A stretch of 64,000 bases of DNA from the NCBI RefSeq assembly GCF_023544715.1, contig NZ_JAMJEZ010000002.1, positions 62,001 to 126,000 of the forward strand. The letters are read 5' to 3'. The position numbers were made by a program, and so were the translations under genes. The first letter of the stretch is position 1. Each line of letters starts with the position of its first letter. Positions 58,358-64,000 of the stretch are shown in pieces. The notes under the pieces are model-generated. The model was not told where the DNA came from and searched no databases. It was given only the letters and a program-made list of their open reading frames with translations. This DNA comes from Pseudomonas eutrophicaquae. GTDB lineage: Bacteria > Pseudomonadota > Gammaproteobacteria > Pseudomonadales > Pseudomonadaceae.

Positions 58358-60235
58358 TCAGCCCAGCAGCAGCAGGACATCATGGGCAGATTGCCCGGCC
58401 TGCGCCCGCAAGGCCCGCCCCGGCAGCGCGCGCAAACGCTCGATCAGCAGGCGCTGCGCCGTGCGATCGATCGGTGCGGCGTAAGTGCTGCTCAGCCTCT
58501 CGAGTACCCCCGCACAGCGCTCCAGCAAAGCCTGCAGCGCGCTGTCCTGAGCATCGAGTTGCAGGCGGGCAGCAGCCAGCACGGTCAGCGGCTGCACGGT
58601 AGGCAGACGGCGCAATGCCTCATCCAGCGGCCGCAAACTCCCATCCTCCTGACGACAGCTAAACAGCGCCTCACGCTCAGCGGCGCGGTGCACCCGGCCA
58701 TCACGGCCCACCAGATAGTCGCCCGCCAGCTCCCCGTGAGCAATGTGATAGCGCCGGGCCAGCACCTGCCAGCCCGCCGCCTGCAGATCGGCAGCCTGCA
58801 CCGGTGGATGAGGCTGCTGCGGAGCAAAGGTTGGCTGCTGCGCCGCATCCAGGTAGAGCGCCAGCCGGCGACCGTGCAGATCATCGACCTCCAGTATGCC
58901 GCCACGGCCCGCCTGGGCAGCACGGATAGAGGCCCGGCACTCGATGCCCGCCACCTGCGCGCGATAGACCCCGTTGCCATCGGCATCACAGCGCGCCTGC
59001 ATGGCTTCACGGCGGGTACGTCCATCCGTATGCCGGTAGAGGATCACCGGCTCGCCCTGCGCATCGGTGACCTCCAGCGACGCGGCTAACGTACTGCCCA
59101 GACCAGCGATGTGCGCCTGGTAGAGCTGCCCGTCCAGCAGCAGACGATAACGCCCGTTGCCGGCCGCATCGACAGCCAGGCGCTGGGGCTGGCGGCGGTA
59201 ATCCCCGACCGCGTAGCGATACAGCCCCCCCTGCAGGGGCTCCAGGAACAGCGGCCCGCCATAGACTCCCAGCAGCTGGCCCTCCTGACCGATCACCGCT
59301 AGGTAGCGCTCTCCATCGATTTCGTAGCAATACCCGCCATGACACTGCCCGGCCGCACAGGTTTGCCAAGCCCCGGGGGTCCACTCGACCTGCACATGGG
59401 CGGCACTGAGGGGCTCACCGGGCTCTCGCTCGGCGTGCCAGTAGCCCGGCTCCCCCTTGGGATGCTGACGGGCATCGGCCAGCACATCCGTGATGCCCAG
59501 AAGCGGCGCGGCATGCTGCTCGGCTGGCCAGTGGGCACGGACCCAGTCCGCCTCCAGCGGCACATGGGGCTGCTCGGCGAGAGGGGTCAGGCGCCCCTCC
59601 ATATCGACATACAGCGGCCTCCCCTCGCGAAGCACCCGGCCATCGGCCTGCAGCTCGCAGCGCTCGGCGGCGCGACCGTAGAGTGTCACCTTGAGGCACG
59701 CGCCCAGCTCGCGGCTCAGCTGTTCCACCTCCAGCGGCGGATCGCCGTACAGCGAGAAGGGCTCCAGATCGAGACTGAGCAGATCCAGCGGCCCCAGCCA
59801 GACCCTGCTCGGTGGCTCGGCCGGATCGTCGGCCAGTTGCAGGACCAGCTGCGCCCGCGCCTGCTGGGTGGGCGCCGGGCTGTAACAGGGTTCGGCCGCA
59901 CCTTCGCGCTGGATGGCCCGCAGCTGGCAGTCGACCGCCCACTGCAGCGCCTCACGCACCTCGGCACTCAGCACACCGTCCGCCGCCCGACGGGCCAGCT
60001 CCTGCAAGCGCTGCAGGTATTCATCGATGTGCGCCAGCTGCGCGCGGGCTCTCTGCAGCGCCGCGATGGCCGCCTCCACCTGTTGCAGCTGTGCACCCCG
60101 CGCCAGTGCCTGCGGCGTGCGCCGCTCGGTTTCCAGCGCCACCGTGGGCGGGCGATGGCGCAGGGCAGGGACATGGCCTTGTGCATCCTGCAGACGCAGC
60201 AGAGGCAGGGCTTCGCGCGGTGAATCAGCGGTCAT
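58358..60235 (-). CDS. Unrecognised 625-residue cytoplasmic protein with internal repeats
   Basis: 625 residues from ATG 60233-60235, with CAGGAG eight to nine bases upstream. No signal peptide or membrane helix. A Gln/Ala-rich coiled coil lies at about 46-86. Two related ~50-residue units sit at about 352-401 and 413-464, sharing D-A-x-G-N-G-x-Y-R...A-x-I-A-G...LEVTD/DD.G..L.LY. A cysteine cluster (C293, C298, C303) and repeated 'DG-Y-L' type turns give a beta-rich look from 145 to 520. I recognise no family. The LpxL-type gene ends 26 bases upstream, so they may be cotranscribed; strong coding bias supports a real gene. Confidence 0.75.
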   Translation of the reverse strand: MTADSPREALPLLRLQDAQGHVPALRHRPPTVALETERRTPQALARGAQLQQVEAAIAALQRARAQLAHIDEYLQRLQELARRAADGVLSAEVREALQWAVDCQLRAIQREGAAEPCYSPAPTQQARAQLVLQLADDPAEPPSRVWLGPLDLLSLDLEPFSLYGDPPLEVEQLSRELGACLKVTLYGRAAERCELQADGRVLREGRPLYVDMEGRLTPLAEQPHVPLEADWVRAHWPAEQHAAPLLGITDVLADARQHPKGEPGYWHAEREPGEPLSAAHVQVEWTPGAWQTCAAGQCHGGYCYEIDGERYLAVIGQEGQLLGVYGGPLFLEPLQGGLYRYAVGDYRRQPQRLAVDAAGNGRYRLLLDGQLYQAHIAGLGSTLAASLEVTDAQGEPVILYRHTDGRTRREAMQARCDADGNGVYRAQVAGIECRASIRAAQAGRGGILEVDDLHGRRLALYLDAAQQPTFAPQQPHPPVQAADLQAAGWQVLARRYHIAHGELAGDYLVGRDGRVHRAAEREALFSCRQEDGSLRPLDEALRRLPTVQPLTVLAAARLQLDAQDSALQALLERCAGVLERLSSTYAAPIDRTAQRLLIERLRALPGRALRAQAGQSAHDVLLLLG

Positions 60236-60261
60236 GATCAGAACTCCTGCGGACGATCCGC

Positions 60262-61149
60262 TCAATACCAGCGCGGCTCACCCGGCGGGCGCTTCTTGAA
60301 GCGCTTCATGCTCCACATGTACTGGCTTGGCCAGCGGCGCACGTAGCTTTCAATCATCTGGCTCATCGCCGCCACGCCGACTTCCGGATCCTTGCTGTAC
60401 ATCGCCTCCGGCGCGGCCTCGAGGATCACCTTGAAGCCGCTGCCATCCTCCAAGCGGATCGCATGCAGGAACACGCCAACTGCCTTGTGCCCGGCGAGCA
60501 TGCCCGGCACAAACTTGCTGGTCAGCGCCTGCACGGCAAAAAATGGCACGAAGATGCCGCTGCCCTCGCTCGGCTCCGGGTCGGCGGGAATCCCTACCGC
60601 ACCACCGCGGCGCACCTCCTTGATCACGCTGAGAATGCCCTCCTTGGTCGACGGCGCCACGCGGTTGCCCATCTGCACCCGCTGCTGCTGCAGCAGCTCG
60701 TCCACCACCTTCTGCTTGGGCGGACGGTAGAAGATGATCGGTTTGCACTGGTTGCAATAGAAGTGGTTGAGCACTTCCCAGTTGCCCAGATGGCTGGTGA
60801 TGCCGACCACGCCTTTGCCGCTGGCCAGCGCGGCTTCGAGCACCTCCAGCCCCTCGACTTCCTTGACCAGCGCCAGCGATTTCTGCGCTGGCCAGATCCA
60901 AGCGCAGGCACTTTCGGCAAAGGTCTTGCCGATATCGCGCAGGGTGCGCCGGAGCAGATCCTCGCGCTCGGCCGCGCTCAGCTCGGGGAAACAGCGGGCC
61001 TGGTTGATGCGCACCACCTCGCGCGAGCGGTTAGGCAGCTTCCACAGCAACCAGCCGATCGTCGCGCCGAGGCGCTGCACGGCGGACCAGGGCAGGGCGG
61101 CGACCAGCCGCAGCGCGCCCACCACCAGGGCGCCTTTGATTTTCTCCAC
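60262..61149 (-). CDS. LpxL/HtrB-family lysophospholipid/lipid A acyltransferase
   Basis: 295 residues, GTG start with GGAGA six bases upstream. The HxxxxE catalytic motif is GITSHLGNWEVLNH; ADPEPSEGSGIFVPFF and the arginine-rich end RFKKRPPGEPRWY are typical of the family. An inner-membrane enzyme that adds a secondary acyl chain to lipid A. In P. aeruginosa the orthologous position beside glyQ holds PA0011, a lauroyl/2-hydroxylauroyl transferase; this is likely the same gene. Confidence 0.9.
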   Translation of the reverse strand: MEKIKGALVVGALRLVAALPWSAVQRLGATIGWLLWKLPNRSREVVRINQARCFPELSAAEREDLLRRTLRDIGKTFAESACAWIWPAQKSLALVKEVEGLEVLEAALASGKGVVGITSHLGNWEVLNHFYCNQCKPIIFYRPPKQKVVDELLQQQRVQMGNRVAPSTKEGILSVIKEVRRGGAVGIPADPEPSEGSGIFVPFFAVQALTSKFVPGMLAGHKAVGVFLHAIRLEDGSGFKVILEAAPEAMYSKDPEVGVAAMSQMIESYVRRWPSQYMWSMKRFKKRPPGEPRWY

Positions 61150-61233
61150 GGGGTTCTCCGGCGGTTGGATTGAGCGGGCATTGTAGCGCGCCGATCACGG
61201 TCCCGTTCCGTGCGCCGACTGCTGAACCATGGA

Positions 61234-61249
61234 TGTTCCACGTGGAACA
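61234..61249. promoter_or_regulatory. Chromosomal parS site (ParB-binding centromere)
   Basis: TGTTCCACGTGGAACA, a perfect 16-bp palindrome identical to the Pseudomonas parS consensus. It lies in the gap between the LpxL-type gene and glyQ. ParB nucleates here to segregate the origin region. The only full copy in the window. Confidence 0.92.
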
Positions 61250-61353
61250 CACCCAGCCCTTGCCACGCCGACGATACGCAATGCTGCCCCGCCAGTGCTT
61301 TCGCCATCGGTTATACTCGCCCGCTTTATGCAAGCCTCAGAACAGGTGATTTC

Positions 61354-62301
61354 GTGAGCCAGACTACGCCTGCCGTGCGCACCTTCCAGGACCTGATCCT
61401 CGCCCTGCAAAGTTACTGGGCCGAGCAGGGCTGCGTGGTATTGCAGCCCTACGACATGGAAATGGGTGCCGGCACCTTCCATACCGCAACCTTCCTGCGT
61501 GCCATCGGTCCCGAGACCTGGAACGCCGCCTACGTGCAGCCCTCGCGCCGCCCGGCCGACGGCCGCTACGGCGAGAACCCCAACCGCCTGCAGCATTACT
61601 ACCAGTTCCAGGTGGTGCTGAAGCCGAACCCGGACAATATCCAGGATCTGTACCTCGGCTCACTGCGCGCCATCGGCATCGACACCAGCGTCCACGACAT
61701 CCGTTTCGTCGAAGACAACTGGGAGTCGCCGACCCTCGGCGCTTGGGGCCTGGGCTGGGAAGTCTGGCTCAACGGCATGGAAGTCACCCAGTTCACCTAC
61801 TTCCAGCAGGTCGGCGGCGTCGAGTGCTATCCGGTGACCGGTGAGATCACCTACGGTCTCGAGCGTCTGGCCATGTACCTGCAGGGCGTCGACTCGGTGT
61901 ACGACCTGGTCTACTCCGACGGCCCGTTCGGCAAGGTCACCTACGGCGATGTGTTCCACCAGAACGAGGTGGAGCAGTCGACCTACAACTTCGAGCACGC
62001 CAACGTCGACAAGCTGTTCGAGTTGTTCGATTTCTACGAGGGCGAGGCCAGCCGCCTGATGGCCCTCGAGCTGCCGCTGCCGAGCTACGAGATGGTGGTC
62101 AAGGCCTCGCACACCTTCAACCTGCTCGACGCCCGTCGCGCCATCTCGGTGACCGCGCGCCAGCAGTACATCCTGCGCGTGCGCACCCTGGCCCGCGCCG
62201 TGGCGCAGAGCTACCTGCAGGCGCGCGCCAAGCTCGGCTTCCCGATGGCCACCCCCGAACTGCGTGATGAAGTCCTGGCCAAGCTGAAGGAGGCCGAATA
62301 A
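61354..62301 (+). CDS. glyQ: Glycyl-tRNA synthetase alpha subunit
   Basis: 315 residues, the Pseudomonas length, starting at GTG 61354 with CAGGTGA upstream. Class II synthetase core: [63 protein letters not shown] and [24 protein letters not shown]. It forms an alpha2beta2 enzyme with GlyS, whose ATG overlaps the stop by one base. An earlier in-frame ATG at 61210 would run through the parS site and lacks homology. Confidence 0.96.
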   Translation: MSQTTPAVRTFQDLILALQSYWAEQGCVVLQPYDMEMGAGTFHTATFLRAIGPETWNAAYVQPSRRPADGRYGENPNRLQHYYQFQVVLKPNPDNIQDLYLGSLRAIGIDTSVHDIRFVEDNWESPTLGAWGLGWEVWLNGMEVTQFTYFQQVGGVECYPVTGEITYGLERLAMYLQGVDSVYDLVYSDGPFGKVTYGDVFHQNEVEQSTYNFEHANVDKLFELFDFYEGEASRLMALELPLPSYEMVVKASHTFNLLDARRAISVTARQQYILRVRTLARAVAQSYLQARAKLGFPMATPELRDEVLAKLKEAE

Positions 62302-64000
62302 TGAGCGCTCAAGATTTCCTGGTCGAACTGGGCACCGAAGAGCTGCCCCCCAAGGCGCTGAAGTCGCTGGCCGAAGCCTTCCTCGCCGGCGTGGAGAAGG
62401 GCCTGAAGGCCGCCGGTCTGGAGTACGCCAACGCGCGCTACTACGCCGCGCCGCGTCGTCTGGCCCTCTTCGTCGAGCAGCTGGCCACCCAGCAGCCGGA
62501 CCGCGAGGTGCGTCTGGATGGCCCGCCACTGCAGGCCGCCTTCGACAAGGACGGCAAGCCGACCCAGGCCGCGCTGGGCTTCGCCAAGAAGTGCGGCGTC
62601 GAGCTGAGCGAGGTCGACATCTCCGGCCCGAAACTCAAGTTCGTCCAGTCCATCGCCGGCCAGCCGGCCGCCAGCCTGCTGCCAGGCATCGTCGAGGCCT
62701 CGCTGAACGAGCTGCCGATCCCCAAGCGCATGCGCTGGGGTGCTCGTCGTGAGGAGTTCGTGCGTCCGACCCAGTGGCTGGTGATGCTGCTGGGCGACGA
62801 GGTGGTCGACTGCGAGATCCTGACCCGCAAAGCCGGGCGCGTCTCACGTGGCCACCGCTTCCACGCCAACCATGACGTGCGCATCAGCAACCCGGCCAGC
62901 TACGCCGAGGACCTGCGCAGCGCCTACGTGGTGGCCGACTTCGCCGAGCGCCGCGCCAGTATCGACGCCCGCGTCGCCGAACTGGCTGCCGAGCAGGGCG
63001 GTAGCGCCATCGTGCCGCCGGCGCTGCTGGACGAGGTGACCGCGCTGGTCGAGTGGCCGGTGCCGCTGGTCTGCTCCTTCGAAGAACGCTTCCTCGAGGT
63101 GCCGCAGGAGGCGCTGATCGCCACCATGCAGGACAACCAGAAGTACTTCTGCCTGGTCGACGCCGATGGCAAGCTGCTGCCGCGCTTTATCACTGTGGCC
63201 AACATCGAGTCAAAGGACCCGGCGCAGATCGTTTCCGGCAACGAGAAGGTGGTGCGCCCGCGTCTGACCGACGCCGAGTTCTTCTTCAAGCAGGACAAGA
63301 AGCACGCTCTCGAGGACAACAACCAGCGCCTGGCCAACGTGGTGTTCCAGGCCCAGCTGGGCAGCGTGTTCGACAAAGCCGAGCGCGTATCGAAACTGGC
63401 GGCATTCATCGCCGCACGGATCGGCGGCGACGCCGAGCGCGCTGCGCGTGCCGGCATCCTGTCCAAGTGCGACCTGGCCAGCGAGATGGTCGGCGAGTTC
63501 CCGGAGATGCAGGGCATCGCCGGCTACTACTACGCGCTGCACGACGGCGAACCGGCTGACGTGGCGCTGGCGCTGAACGAGCAGTACATGCCGCGCGGCG
63601 CCGGCGCCGAGCTGCCGTCCACCCTGACCGGCGCTGCCGTGGCGGTGGCCGACAAGCTCGACACCCTGGTCGGCATTTTCGGCATCGGCATGCTGCCCAC
63701 CGGCTCCAAGGATCCCTACGCACTGCGCCGCGCCGCGCTGGGCGTGCTGCGCATCCTGATCGAGAAGCAGCTGGATCTGGATCTGGTCGAGGCGGTGGCC
63801 TTCGCCGTCGCGCAGTACGGCGATAAGGTCAAGGCCGACGGCCTGGCCGCCCAGGTGCAGGACTTCATCTTCGACCGCCTGCGCGCCCGATACGAGGACG
63901 AAGGCATCGAGGTCGCCGTGTACCAGGCGGTGCGTGCCCTGGCGCCTTCCGCGCCGCTGGACTTCGACCAGCGCGTGCAGGCCGTGCAGGCGTTCCGCCA
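62301..64000 (+). CDS. glyS: Glycyl-tRNA synthetase beta subunit, 3' end beyond window
   Basis: 566 codons are visible of about 685 expected. Start [20 protein letters not shown] is diagnostic. Further segments include [29 protein letters not shown] and [17 protein letters not shown]. The C-terminal anticodon-binding part lies outside the window. Coupled to glyQ. No frameshift seen. Confidence 0.96.
   Translation, partial: MSAQDFLVELGTEELPPKALKSLAEAFLAGVEKGLKAAGLEYANARYYAAPRRLALFVEQLATQQPDREVRLDGPPLQAAFDKDGKPTQAALGFAKKCGVELSEVDISGPKLKFVQSIAGQPAASLLPGIVEASLNELPIPKRMRWGARREEFVRPTQWLVMLLGDEVVDCEILTRKAGRVSRGHRFHANHDVRISNPASYAEDLRSAYVVADFAERRASIDARVAELAAEQGGSAIVPPALLDEVTALVEWPVPLVCSFEERFLEVPQEALIATMQDNQKYFCLVDADGKLLPRFITVANIESKDPAQIVSGNEKVVRPRLTDAEFFFKQDKKHALEDNNQRLANVVFQAQLGSVFDKAERVSKLAAFIAARIGGDAERAARAGILSKCDLASEMVGEFPEMQGIAGYYYALHDGEPADVALALNEQYMPRGAGAELPSTLTGAAVAVADKLDTLVGIFGIGMLPTGSKDPYALRRAALGVLRILIEKQLDLDLVEAVAFAVAQYGDKVKADGLAAQVQDFIFDRLRARYEDEGIEVAVYQAVRALAPSAPLDFDQRVQAVQAFR

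Overview
The window looks like the chromosome of a high-GC gammaproteobacterium of the Pseudomonas group. Gene content and neighbourhoods match those I know from Pseudomonas: thrB-DUF2782-polA-engB-cytochrome c5/c4-dsbA on the left, and tsaC-dprA-def-fmt-rsmB-trkA and an LpxL-type gene-glyQ-glyS on the right. The right end also carries a perfect parS palindrome at 61234-61249, so this region probably lies close to the replication origin. No rRNA or tRNA genes, insertion sequences, prophage or CRISPR array were seen.

Layout. 1-9.4 kb: an MFS transporter fragment, homoserine kinase, DNA polymerase I, EngB, cytochromes c5 and c4, DsbA, a nuclease/phosphatase-fold protein and a lipoprotein amidase. 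9.4-15.7 kb: a TAXI-type TRAP importer, a cytochrome b561, a convergent cytochrome c', and a small YeeE/YedE sulfur-transport operon under a two-cysteine ArsR repressor. 16-21.5 kb: a CoA-transferase, a soluble PAS chemoreceptor next to a protein with two and a half CheW domains, and an HD-GYP protein. 21.5-30 kb: an FRG-domain protein, a YejM/PbgA-like sulfatase-fold membrane protein, a small lipoprotein, a glutamine-synthetase-like ligase with a class III aminotransferase, a sugar-phosphate mutarotase and an AI-2E family permease.

30-37.6 kb is a zinc-starvation island. A single Zur-type palindrome (35161-35175) sits between leftward folE2-znuC-znuB-znuA-(yidD)-queD and rightward COG0523 GTPase genes. 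A beta-carbonic anhydrase converges on the far end. Beyond the second GTPase gene lies a small-RNA gene on the minus strand (about 37660-37771) with a promoter, a Fur-like box, a 5' hairpin and a terminator; it resembles the PrrF iron-responsive sRNAs. Then come qor, hemF and aroE.

40.7-47.2 kb holds a complete nine-gene N-type (probably Na+-translocating) ATPase operon, atpDCQRBEFAG, starting 14 bases after aroE. It appears to be an addition to the usual Pseudomonas neighbourhood. 47.3-64 kb returns to housekeeping genes (thioesterase, tsaC, dprA, def, fmt, rsmB, trkA, trkH, an LpxL-type acyltransferase, glyQ, glyS). These are interspersed with two lipoprotein genes, a LysM-less remnant upstream of def, and an unrecognised 625-residue protein with internal repeats. 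Starts were chosen from Shine-Dalgarno spacing and family length; function calls rest on motifs read by eye, not on database searches.
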